Positions 25,707-33,383 of a DNA stretch of 64,000 nucleotides are shown in pieces. The notes below the pieces were generated by a model. That model did no database searches. It was not told the origin of the DNA and saw only the letters and a program-made list of their open reading frames with translations. The first letter of the stretch is position 1; the number at the start of each line of letters is the position of its first letter. Both the position numbers and the translations under genes were made by a program. The DNA lies in contig JAAWNT010000013.1 of NCBI GenBank assembly GCA_022799115.1, positions 18,651 to 82,650 of the forward strand, in the 5' to 3' direction. The stretch is from Clostridiales bacterium (lineage in GTDB: Bacteria; Bacillota; Clostridia; Oscillospirales; Acutalibacteraceae).

Positions 25707-27918
25707 CGTCAAGCCCTCTTATCAAAAAGGGATACAAGCCCGAATACCGCTTGGTACGCCGGTTGTTTTCCACCATAACCGCCACCGTGCGGCGCACTCC
25801 CACCATAACCAGCAAGGATTTGGCTCGGGTCACCCCAGTGTAAAGCAGGTTGCGGTAGCAGAGCTGGCGGGGGCCCGGATACATAGGCATCACCACCGCC
25901 TCAAATTCGCTTCCCTGGCTCTTATGTATGGTAACCGCGTAGGCCAACTCCAAGTCGTTGGCGCTCTCCAGTTCATACACCGCCGTCCGGTCGTCAAACT
26001 GCACCACCAGGGAAGATGCGGGCCGATCAATCTTTAACAGGATTCCCACATCCCCGTTGAACACCCCTTCACCGGTGACGCCGTCCTCCCTCTCCCAGAT
26101 CAGATCGTAGTTGTTGCGCACCTGCATCACCTTATCGCCTTCCCGAAGGGTAACGCCGTTTGTCTTCCACTCCTTTTTTTCCGGCGAGGGGGGATTGATC
26201 GCCTGCTGAAGCTGAAGATTCAGCTCTCTGCTGCCCAGCTCTCCCTTCCTTCCGGGAGAAAGCACCTGGATATCAAACAGCGGGGAATAGCCGTAGGTCT
26301 TAGGAAGTCTCCGCGTACAAAGATCCACGATGGTGGCGCTGATGGAGGCTGGATCCCCCTGGTTTAAAAAGAAAAAGTCGCTGTCATGGACAGAGAGCTC
26401 CGGCATTTCTCCTTTAACAATGCGGTGAGCGTTCTGCACAATTAGGCTGCGCATGGACTGCCGGAAGATTTCATTGAGCTGCACCACAGGCACCGCTCCC
26501 GAACGGATCAAATCCCCCAGCACATTGCCCGGCCCCACCGAGGGAAGCTGGTCGCAATCCCCCACCATGAGAAAGCGGCATCCCAGCGGCATCGCCCGAA
26601 GCACTCCTTCAAACACATAGGAATCCACCATGGACAGCTCGTCCAGAATCAACGCGTCGCATTCCAGCATGTTGCGCTCGTTGCGTGTAAAGGTGGGTTT
26701 ATCCTCCTCGTCCCAGGCCACCTCCAGCAGCCGGTGAATGGTCTTGGCTTCCTTGCCGGTTACTTCAGACATGCGCTGGGCAGCCCTGCCAGTAGGCGCG
26801 GCCAAATATACCTTTTCCCCTTTGTTCTCCAAAATCGTGATGATGGCGTTTAAGGTGGTGGTTTTCCCCGTACCCGGGCCGCCGGTTAGAATAAGCAGTC
26901 CTTTTTCCAGGGCGTCCCGGATGGCCTGCCTTTGCAGCGCGGCATACTGAATGCCCTCTTTCCGCTCAATGGCGGCAATTTCTTTTTCAATCCCGGTGAT
27001 TCTTTGGGGCGGATATTGACGCATCATAAGCAGCCGCCCCGCGCTGTAGGTTTCACAGCGGTGCATCTTGGGAAGAAATACAAATTCCTGTTCCTCCACA
27101 AGCTCGGCCACCAAGCTTGCATCCAGTACCAGGCGGTCCATCTCCTCTTCCGCCTGTTCCTGCTCCACTCCTAAAAAGCTGGATACCGCTCCCAATAGCT
27201 TCTCCTTGGGAAGACAGGTGTGTCCGTTATTCATATTATGCTTAAGCACATGCAGGATACCCGCGCGAACCCGGCAGCGGTCGTCCTGGGGCCGCTCCAG
27301 CGAGGCCGCGATTCCGTCCGCCCGGTCAAAAGACAAAGAAAGCGGCTCTTCGCACAAAGAATAGGGATCCTCATGGATGCGCTCCACCGCCTGGGATCCC
27401 CAAAGCTTCCAAATGCGCACCGCTTCCTCCGGAGTAATGCCGTAGGCGCCCAGGGAAACCATCACTTCCCGGATGCCGAAAACATTGCGGAATTCCTCTG
27501 CGATTTTCATCGCCCTGGCCCGGGTAATCCCCTTAATGGAGCAAAGACGCTCCGGCTCTTTTTCCATCACCTCCAGGGTACGCTCCCCAAAGGCGTCCAC
27601 CAGCTTTGCCGCTGTGGAGGGGCCGATTCCCTTGACCGCCCTGGAGGAGAGATAGCGCAAAATCGCCTCGGCGCTGGCGGGCAGAGTTCGTTCGCAGGCC
27701 TCCGCCTGAAACTGGGTTCCAAAGTTGGGATGACTTTTCCATCCTCCCAGCAGCCGCACGCTTTCCCCTTCGTTCACCCAGGGCATGGAACCTACCGCCG
27801 TGACCAGTTCCTCTCCCACCGACAGTTCCAATACCGTATATCCATTCTTTTCATTGCGGAAGATGATTTGTTCCACTGCCCCGCACAATTCCAAAAGAGG
27901 TTGTTCCATCGTCTCCAT
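25699..27918 (-). CDS. recD2: ATP-dependent RecD2-like DNA helicase
   Basis: RecD2 is a 5'-3' SF1 helicase that acts without RecBC. The 739-residue protein has an N-terminal OB-like part, helix-hairpin-helix elements (LCSIKGITRARAMKIAEE), Walker A LTGGPGTGKTTTLNAI (about residues 344-359), Walker B LILDELSMVD, VGDCDQLPSVGPG (motif III) and the C-terminal YAVTIHKSQGSEF and LLYTGVTRAK (motifs V and VI). The length is typical of the RecD2 subgroup with the long N-terminal extension. comFC follows with an overlap. Confidence 0.95.
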   Translation of the reverse strand: METMEQPLLELCGAVEQIIFRNEKNGYTVLELSVGEELVTAVGSMPWVNEGESVRLLGGWKSHPNFGTQFQAEACERTLPASAEAILRYLSSRAVKGIGPSTAAKLVDAFGERTLEVMEKEPERLCSIKGITRARAMKIAEEFRNVFGIREVMVSLGAYGITPEEAVRIWKLWGSQAVERIHEDPYSLCEEPLSLSFDRADGIAASLERPQDDRCRVRAGILHVLKHNMNNGHTCLPKEKLLGAVSSFLGVEQEQAEEEMDRLVLDASLVAELVEEQEFVFLPKMHRCETYSAGRLLMMRQYPPQRITGIEKEIAAIERKEGIQYAALQRQAIRDALEKGLLILTGGPGTGKTTTLNAIITILENKGEKVYLAAPTGRAAQRMSEVTGKEAKTIHRLLEVAWDEEDKPTFTRNERNMLECDALILDELSMVDSYVFEGVLRAMPLGCRFLMVGDCDQLPSVGPGNVLGDLIRSGAVPVVQLNEIFRQSMRSLIVQNAHRIVKGEMPELSVHDSDFFFLNQGDPASISATIVDLCTRRLPKTYGYSPLFDIQVLSPGRKGELGSRELNLQLQQAINPPSPEKKEWKTNGVTLREGDKVMQVRNNYDLIWEREDGVTGEGVFNGDVGILLKIDRPASSLVVQFDDRTAVYELESANDLELAYAVTIHKSQGSEFEAVVMPMYPGPRQLCYRNLLYTGVTRAKSLLVMVGVRRTVAVMVENNRRTKRYSGLYPFLIRGLDDE

Positions 27919-27934
27919 TCGCCGCTTCCCGCTC

Positions 27935-28672
27935 CTAATTTACCGATTCCACACGCTGCATCAATTCCGCCAGGGTGACCTGATAAGCTTTGGTTTCATA
28001 ATCGTAATTTACCGTCTTCATTTGGAAATCATCCGCTGTTTGGCTGCCGATCAACTTAATCATATAAGTCATAAAATGAGGATTTTTCACCAGCACCGGA
28101 CCGATGAGATGGGTGCCGAATACATTCCGAAAACGATACCCTTCTTTTTTGTCGCCGGGGGCGTTGCCCTCCCCCAGTTTCATCTCAAACAGAGGATGTT
28201 CCACCCCGGTGATGTGGCTGCATTTGTTGATAAACCCCACCATAGGTTTTGCGTACCACTCCGAGTTGCACACCGCGTCGCCGGTATATCGTTTATCGGA
28301 CAGCTCGGTCACTTCAAACTGCGCCAGCTCCAACCCAGGATACACCGTGCCGTCGGCGGCGGTGATGCTTTTTCCCAGCATTTCAAAGGCGTTGCCGGTA
28401 AGAAAAAAAACGGCGTCCTCATTGGCGCGCTCCGCAATCACGTCCCGATAGCGAAGCAAATCGTGCAGCGCCACCTTTTGATTGCGCTCTGTCCCACAGC
28501 CGATGTACACAAAGTCGTACCGGGAAAAATCCACGTCCTCCCCCACGCTTTTTTTGTCCACCGACACCGTAAACCCTTGATCGGAAAGATGGCGGCTCAG
28601 CGCCCGCACGTTGCCGCTCTCACCATATAAATTCATCAAATCATGATACAGATGTAAGATGCGATATTCCAT
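27935..28672 (-). CDS. GatD-like class I glutamine amidotransferase domain protein lacking the nucleophile Cys
   Basis: GatD with MurT amidates the D-Glu of lipid II in many Gram-positives. This 245-residue protein keeps the fold: start ILHLYHDLMNLYGESGN, the VYIGCGTERNQ loop and the His-bearing NVFGTHLIGPVLVKNPHF. In known GatD the nucleophile lies in a motif close to CGGxQxLG. Here the matching phrase reads LTGNAFEMLG, with Gly where Cys is expected, so normal glutaminase activity is doubtful. A Cys does occur in the GCG loop. It lies 50 bases after a MurT-like gene, also divergent. Paralogue or altered-function protein; family membership is firm, activity is not. Confidence 0.85.
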   Translation of the reverse strand: MEYRILHLYHDLMNLYGESGNVRALSRHLSDQGFTVSVDKKSVGEDVDFSRYDFVYIGCGTERNQKVALHDLLRYRDVIAERANEDAVFFLTGNAFEMLGKSITAADGTVYPGLELAQFEVTELSDKRYTGDAVCNSEWYAKPMVGFINKCSHITGVEHPLFEMKLGEGNAPGDKKEGYRFRNVFGTHLIGPVLVKNPHFMTYMIKLIGSQTADDFQMKTVNYDYETKAYQVTLAELMQRVESVN

Positions 28673-28722
28673 AACAATCCTTTCTTCCGGTTCATCCTCC
28701 CGGATAGTTCCATCCTCGATTT

Positions 28723-30063
28723 TTACTCCTTCTCCTGGGTGATCTCCACCTTAGATAGAAACTTTTCCTTGTCGGAAAAACAGGTGATGACAAAAATATC
28801 CCCCTGGGCGTTGTCTTTCAGATATTCAACCGCTTGTCCGATATCCTCGATCACCCGAATACGGTCCTTTTGCACGCCGGCGTAGTCAAAACGCACCATC
28901 AAATCGTTGCAGTAACGCCCCGCCAGCACCACCTGCTTGATAGAACCGCCCGCCAGTTTTTCAAAGTCGATATCCCATAACCAGGAAACCTCGCTGGTAA
29001 AGTATTTGCGGCTCACCGCATCCACAATCACCACCACGGTACAGTCCGAGGGATGATTGACCGCAAGCTGAATGGACTGGTCGTAGGAGATGGAATTTTC
29101 ATGTTTGGAGGCAAGCAGGGTTCCCTCATGTTGTCCCACACGGAAGGTGACAACCCTGCCGTTTTTGAGCATGTAATTCCCCATATCCCGGGCAATGGCG
29201 TCACCCGGCACCCCAATCAGGCTCGCCACCGTGTAGGCAGCTAGAAGATTGTATACATGATACATGCTGCGCAAGGCGAGGGGAATCCGATTCTCTCCGT
29301 TGATTGTCAGATATCCCTGCTCCAAATTCGCTTCGGTCACGGTAAATTGAGTCTCATGCTTGTGATGCCCGCAGCCGCTACAGCGATAACCGCCGATGTG
29401 GTTATAGTGATAATACTCGTATTCCATGGGCGCTTTGCAATGGGGACAATAAGCCCCGTCGTTATAAAGGCTGTCGCAGCTCTCGGTATCCTGAGGAAGT
29501 CTGTCCACGCCAAACCACACCACCTCGTCCTCCCGACCGATGCCAAAACAGGACACAAGCGGATCATCCGCGTTTAAAATCAGCTTGGTATTGGGTGAAA
29601 CGCTCTCTTTCAGAATATCAAATACCCATTCCGGATGCCCGTTACGCGTGAGCTGATCCCGATATAAATTGGTAATGACATAGTGCGTAGGCGTAAAATG
29701 CCGGAAGGTGTGGCGGGCAAACCGTTCGTCGGACTCCAACAATATCAAGTCGCTGCGCACGGCGCCGCTCCAATCGCAGTCGTTTAAAATAAAGGTCGTC
29801 ACACCCTCAATTTGATTGGAACCCTCCCGGTTATACGCAACGGTAAACCCGTTTTTCTGTAAGATATGAGCCATCATCTCCACGGTAGAGGTTTTTCCGT
29901 TGCTCCCTGTCACCGCCAGCACATAGTCCGGCAGCTTAACCCTTTGCAGAATATCGGGGCAAAGCTTGAGCGCAATCCTTCCGGGCATACTGCTCCCTTT
30001 CCCCAACAGCTTACCCGCCCAGCGCAGCCACTTACAAACAAGTATGGTAATAAACGTCCTCAT
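28723..30063 (-). CDS. MurT-like ligase (Mur ligase fold with zinc ribbon), divergent C-terminus
   Basis: The 446-residue protein has an N-terminal membrane-proximal segment, the Mur-ligase P-loop VTGSNGKTSTVEMM (about residues 53-66), DLILLESDE, a Cys4 ribbon (CPHC ... CSGCG, about residues 202-230) and the C-terminal DUF1727-type domain with VSWLWDIDFEKLA. MurT activates lipid II for amidation by GatD. Here the usual N-D-x-x-A-D-G-x-D stretch before VSW is replaced by VDAVSRKYFTSE, and the K-N-P-x-G-like stretch reads KHENSISYDQ. The neighbouring GatD-like protein also lacks its nucleophile. The pair is therefore probably a divergent version. ATG at 30063 follows GAGG. Confidence 0.85.
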   Translation of the reverse strand: MRTFITILVCKWLRWAGKLLGKGSSMPGRIALKLCPDILQRVKLPDYVLAVTGSNGKTSTVEMMAHILQKNGFTVAYNREGSNQIEGVTTFILNDCDWSGAVRSDLILLESDERFARHTFRHFTPTHYVITNLYRDQLTRNGHPEWVFDILKESVSPNTKLILNADDPLVSCFGIGREDEVVWFGVDRLPQDTESCDSLYNDGAYCPHCKAPMEYEYYHYNHIGGYRCSGCGHHKHETQFTVTEANLEQGYLTINGENRIPLALRSMYHVYNLLAAYTVASLIGVPGDAIARDMGNYMLKNGRVVTFRVGQHEGTLLASKHENSISYDQSIQLAVNHPSDCTVVVIVDAVSRKYFTSEVSWLWDIDFEKLAGGSIKQVVLAGRYCNDLMVRFDYAGVQKDRIRVIEDIGQAVEYLKDNAQGDIFVITCFSDKEKFLSKVEITQEKE

Positions 30064-30308
30064 TGATATAACCTCATTTCTCTATCGCCCGCTTGTACAA
30101 AAAAATACAGCTCAGCCGTTCGGGCGTCCAGCGGAAAAGAAGCGTCCGCCGACCAGACCGAATCAACCGCTTATCTCAGCAATCTCCTGTTTCACCACGT
30201 AGTGAATAAACGCCATATCCGGCCTTTTATTATAACATAATATCACGAAAAGAAACAGGAATCTTCCCTTTGTGCAGGGAATTTACAAAATTTTGATAAA
30301 TTGCAGCA

Positions 30309-30378
30309 AAAAGAACCGGGATCTGATTCGTCCGCTCCCACTCCATTGTAATCAGGGGGCGAAGAATTCCCGGTTCTT
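30309..30378 (-). terminator. Long-stem terminator after the unknown membrane gene
   Basis: AAGAACCGGGA (30309-30319 region) pairs with TCCCGGTTCTT (30368-30378 region) around a partly structured 48-base middle. On the minus strand it is followed by TTTGC. It starts about ten bases after the stop of the unknown membrane protein gene. Confidence 0.6.
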
Positions 30379-30387
30379 ATCTTCCGG

Positions 30388-30747
30388 CTACTCCTGAACG
30401 CGCGGCGTCTGACGGCCAAAGAGGCTCTCAAATTCTGTAAGGCCGCGCACCTCCATAAAACTGTAATCCTGGCTGATGGTATCGCATACCTCTTTGGTTT
30501 CCTCGTCCATCCCGCAGTCCAGACAAACCACCCTTTGCTGGCTCATGCCACCGGTCCATTTCACTCGGGCCGCCGCACTGCGCAAAAGCAGCTCCGCTTC
30601 CTCATTGTGACCGCTTACCGGTACGATAATCATGATGTCGTTTTCTCCTTTCGTCCGGAGGAATAGGAAGGAAATCATCCGAAATACTTCCACCAACCCT
30701 ATTATGACCAGAAAAACGCCTATCATGATACTGATGGATTCCATCAT
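30388..30747 (-). CDS. Unknown protein with N-terminal membrane helix
   Basis: The 119-residue protein begins MMESIS, followed by one hydrophobic segment (about residues 6-28, SIMIGVFLVIIGLVEVFRMISF). A soluble part follows with an alpha/beta-looking IMIIVPVSGHNEEAELLLRSAA, VVCLDCGMDEETKEVCDTI and an acidic-hydrophobic end. I choose ATG 30747, six bases after GAGGTG. The soluble part resembles a small glycosyltransferase-A-like start (IVPVSGHNEEAE) but is too short for an enzyme. No family is recognised. It lies upstream of a terminator and downstream of metK's own terminator, so it is transcribed alone. Confidence 0.6.
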   Translation of the reverse strand: MMESISIMIGVFLVIIGLVEVFRMISFLFLRTKGENDIMIIVPVSGHNEEAELLLRSAAARVKWTGGMSQQRVVCLDCGMDEETKEVCDTISQDYSFMEVRGLTEFESLFGRQTPRVQE

Positions 30748-30794
30748 CGTCATCACCTCAATCCATCCTATGCGCAAACAAGGGTTTTGCTATT

Positions 30795-30825
30795 AAAAAA
30801 GACCGGTTTTTCACCGGTCTTTTTT
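30795..30825 (-). terminator. Intrinsic terminator of metK
   Basis: AAAAAAGACCGG pairs perfectly with CCGGTCTTTTTT around a 7-base loop. T-runs lie on both strands. It lies about 95 bases after the metK stop. Confidence 0.85.
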
Positions 30826-30918
30826 CAAAAACGTCCATTTGTCTGTAAAAACCTACCCGCGCTTTTTCGTTCCAATCGAGACGGTTTCTAACTCTTTGCC
30901 CCAAATACCGCGCGCGGA

Positions 30919-32103
30919 TTATCTGCCTACGCAGGCTTTCAGCTGCTCCACAGCGTCCAATTTTTCCCAGGCCACGCCCAGTTCCTCTCGCCCCATATGG
31001 CCATAAGCCGCCAGCGGACGATAAATAGGAGTTTGCAGGTTGAGCCGACGGATAATGGCGGCCGGACGCAGGTCAAACACCTGGTTGACCGCCTGGGCCA
31101 GCACATCGTCCCCGATCTCCGAGGTGCCAAAGGTATCCACCATCACGGATACCGGCTTCGCCACGCCAATGGCATAAGCCAATTGAACCTCGCATTTTCT
31201 CGCCAATCCCGCTCCTACAATATTCTTTGCCACATGGCGGGCGGCATATGCGGCGGAACGGTCCACCTTCGTGGGATCCTTGCCCGAGAAGGCCCCGCCG
31301 CCATGACGGGAATATCCGCCATAGGTATCTACAATGATCTTACGTCCAGTCAGGCCGCTGTCTCCCACCGGTCCGCCCACCACGAACCGTCCGGTTGGGT
31401 TAATATAAATCTTCGTCTTGGCGTCCAGAAACTTCTCCGGAATCACCGGAAGGATCACCGTTTTGTAAATGTCCTCACGGATCTGTTCCAACGTTACATC
31501 GGGATCGTGCTGAGTGGATACCACCACCGCTTCCACCCGTACAGGCTGGTCGCCGTCATACTCAATGGTCACCTGGGTTTTGCCGTCGGGCCGCAGATAA
31601 CCTAACGTTTTGTCCTTTCTCACCTGGGTCAGCCGATGAGCCAGCCGATGGGCCAAAGAAATGGAAAGGGGCATCAGCTCCGGGGTTTCATCGCAGGCGT
31701 ATCCAAACATCATGCCCTGGTCGCCCGCGCCAATGCGTCCGTCCTCGTCCATCTCCCCGTTTTTTTGCTCATAGGACTGGTTAACGCCCATGGCGATGTC
31801 GGGGGACTGCGCGTCAATGGAGGTCATCACCGCACAGGTGTTGCCGTCAAAGCCGCAGGCCGGGTCGTCATACCCGATATCACGGATCACGTCGCGGGCA
31901 ATCGCCGCAATGTCCACATAACAGTTGGTGGAGATCTCTCCCATCACATGCACCAAGCCGGTGGTGGTAGTCACTTCACAGGCCACATGAGCCTGGGGAT
32001 CCTGTTGTAAAATGGAATCCAGCACCGCGTCAGAAATTTGGTCGCACACCTTATCGGGATGCCCCTCGGTTACGGATTCAGATGTAAAATAATGTCTTGC
32101 CAC
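30919..32103 (-). CDS. metK: S-adenosylmethionine synthetase
   Basis: MetK makes SAM from methionine and ATP. The 394-residue protein has [18 protein letters not shown] near the N-terminus, the [12 protein letters not shown] loop, the flexible-loop region [19 protein letters not shown], and [19 protein letters not shown]. The start is GTG at 32103, after AAGGAGG. A SAM-I riboswitch with its own terminator lies in the leader (32166-32304), so expression should fall when SAM is plentiful. Length is normal. Confidence 0.97.
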   Translation of the reverse strand: MARHYFTSESVTEGHPDKVCDQISDAVLDSILQQDPQAHVACEVTTTTGLVHVMGEISTNCYVDIAAIARDVIRDIGYDDPACGFDGNTCAVMTSIDAQSPDIAMGVNQSYEQKNGEMDEDGRIGAGDQGMMFGYACDETPELMPLSISLAHRLAHRLTQVRKDKTLGYLRPDGKTQVTIEYDGDQPVRVEAVVVSTQHDPDVTLEQIREDIYKTVILPVIPEKFLDAKTKIYINPTGRFVVGGPVGDSGLTGRKIIVDTYGGYSRHGGGAFSGKDPTKVDRSAAYAARHVAKNIVGAGLARKCEVQLAYAIGVAKPVSVMVDTFGTSEIGDDVLAQAVNQVFDLRPAAIIRRLNLQTPIYRPLAAYGHMGREELGVAWEKLDAVEQLKACVGR

Positions 32104-32165
32104 TAAAGTTTCCTCCTTGTAAAGCGCTCCGGTCCATGGAACTTTTTTGTTTCCTTCATTTGCAT

Positions 32166-32200
32166 CAAAATACGCCGTCCGGTAACAAACCGGACGGCGT
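32166..32200 (-). terminator. Expression-platform terminator of the SAM-I riboswitch
   Basis: ACGCCGTCCGG pairs with CCGGACGGCGT across an 8-base loop. It is followed on minus by ATTTTG. It lies between the aptamer and metK, where a SAM-controlled terminator is expected. The U-run is short. Confidence 0.75.
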
Positions 32201-32207
32201 TATTCAT

Positions 32208-32304
32208 CTCATCTTTCGGTCATTACCGCAGGAATTAGCACCTTACTCACGAAAGCAGGTTGCCGGACATCATAGGGCCTGATCCCTCCGTCACTCTTGA
32301 TAAG
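32208..32304 (-). ncRNA. SAM-I (S-box) riboswitch upstream of metK
   Basis: The minus strand carries the S-box landmarks in order: CTTATCAAGAG, GGAGGGA, GGCCCTATGATGTCCGGCAAC, AAGGTGCTAATTCC and GAAAGATGAG, closing P1 with the first element. A terminator hairpin follows and then metK. SAM binding should favour termination. Confidence 0.95.
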
Positions 32305-32400
32305 GGCATATTCACTTGGTCGGTATTACTTTATCACAAACAAAGCCGTTCGTAAATATTCAAAACGCTGGAAATCATGGTCATATCTTATCATTTTCTG

Positions 32401-32964
32401 TCATACCGGATGAACTGTTTGCCGGGTTTTCTTCAAGATGGGGGTAATCGCCTGGAACAGCAGCCCGGCAATCAGGCAGTTCAGCCCGCCGATAATCAGG
32501 TTGAAGGGAATAATGGCGGGAAGCAACATATCCATTACCACCTGCCGAGGCTGGTTCAGGAATTCCACGGTGAGAATCAGGTTCATAGGAATCATAACAG
32601 CGGTCCTGGCAATGGTCCCCAGCGCCATACCGATTACAGCGTCCCGCATTTTCTGGCGGCGCTTATAGAACAGGCCCACCAAGACCACCATCACGCCGGA
32701 GGCCACAAAATGCATCACCAGCCCGATCCAGCCGTCGGTACTGAACACCAGCATCTGAATGACCGACACCACCAGCAGAATCATCAGCCCAGGCACGGTT
32801 CCCAGCAGAAAGGTTCCAATCAGAATGGGCACATCCGCCATATCATAGACTAAAAACGGCGCGATTGGAATGATGGGAATTCTCACCAGGGCCACCAGCA
32901 CCACGGAGATCGCCGCCAGCACGCCCATCTGGGTCAACCGTAGGATTTCGTTGCTTTTTTTCAT
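32401..32964 (-). CDS. ribU: Riboflavin ECF transporter S component
   Basis: RibU is the membrane substrate-binding subunit for riboflavin and FMN uptake, and uses the shared EcfT/EcfA1/EcfA2 module (present at 1.5-4.2 kb). The 187-residue protein has five to six hydrophobic segments and the family-like N-terminus LTQMGVLAAISVVLVALVRIPIIP, followed by FLVYDMADVPILIGTFLLG. The identity as RibU rather than another S component is strongly supported by the FMN riboswitch in its leader. ATG at 32964 follows a GGAG site. Confidence 0.92.
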   Translation of the reverse strand: MKKSNEILRLTQMGVLAAISVVLVALVRIPIIPIAPFLVYDMADVPILIGTFLLGTVPGLMILLVVSVIQMLVFSTDGWIGLVMHFVASGVMVVLVGLFYKRRQKMRDAVIGMALGTIARTAVMIPMNLILTVEFLNQPRQVVMDMLLPAIIPFNLIIGGLNCLIAGLLFQAITPILKKTRQTVHPV

Positions 32965-33010
32965 AAGAAAGACTCCTTTTCCGCCGTCTTACCAATGCTT
33001 CTTGTCAACG

Positions 33011-33040
33011 AAAAAGCCCTGTGGTTAAAAACCACAGGGC
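33011..33040 (-). terminator. Expression-platform terminator of the FMN riboswitch
   Basis: GCCCTGTGGTT pairs with AACCACAGGGC and is followed on minus by TTTTT. It lies between the FMN aptamer and ribU. Confidence 0.88.
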
Positions 33041-33060
33041 ATAAAGACGCTGTTGCGCGC

Positions 33061-33184
33061 ACTTCTTCTTCCATCCGGACTATACCGTCGGCTCTGGAAT
33101 CTCACCAGATCAGCTTTCGCTCGCGGGCTACCGGTTCAAAGACCGGATTACCGCCGGTGGGGAATTTCACCCCGCCCTGAAGAC
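33061..33184 (-). ncRNA. FMN riboswitch (RFN element) upstream of ribU
   Basis: On minus the order is TCTTCAGGGCGGGGTGAAA, TTCCCCACCGGCGGT, AGCCCGCGAGC, TCTGGTGAGATTCCAGAGCC, GACGGT, and AGTCCGGATGG with GAAGA closing P1. These are the conserved segments of the RFN element. A terminator and ribU follow. Confidence 0.96.
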
Positions 33185-33205
33185 AGCTTTATTTTATTTT
33201 TTATT

Positions 33206-33234
33206 ATTATATCACCAGAGAAACCTCCTGTCAA
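33206..33234 (-). promoter_or_regulatory. Consensus promoter of the FMN riboswitch-ribU unit
   Basis: On minus TTGACA (33234-33229) is separated by exactly 17 bases from TATAAT (33211-33206). This is a perfect sigma-A consensus. The start site would lie about 15 bases before the aptamer. Confidence 0.85.
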
Positions 33235-33383
33235 CGGGAGTCCTCTCCTTTTCCCCTCTCTTTCAAGCCTGTTTTGACAACGTATTTTTTCTTCCAGTAT
33301 GGGACCGACCGGCCACACCTTTGTTTCTATGAATCTCCCGCGATTTCTCCACCGCTCAGACGCAATCCTCTGCATCTATCCCC

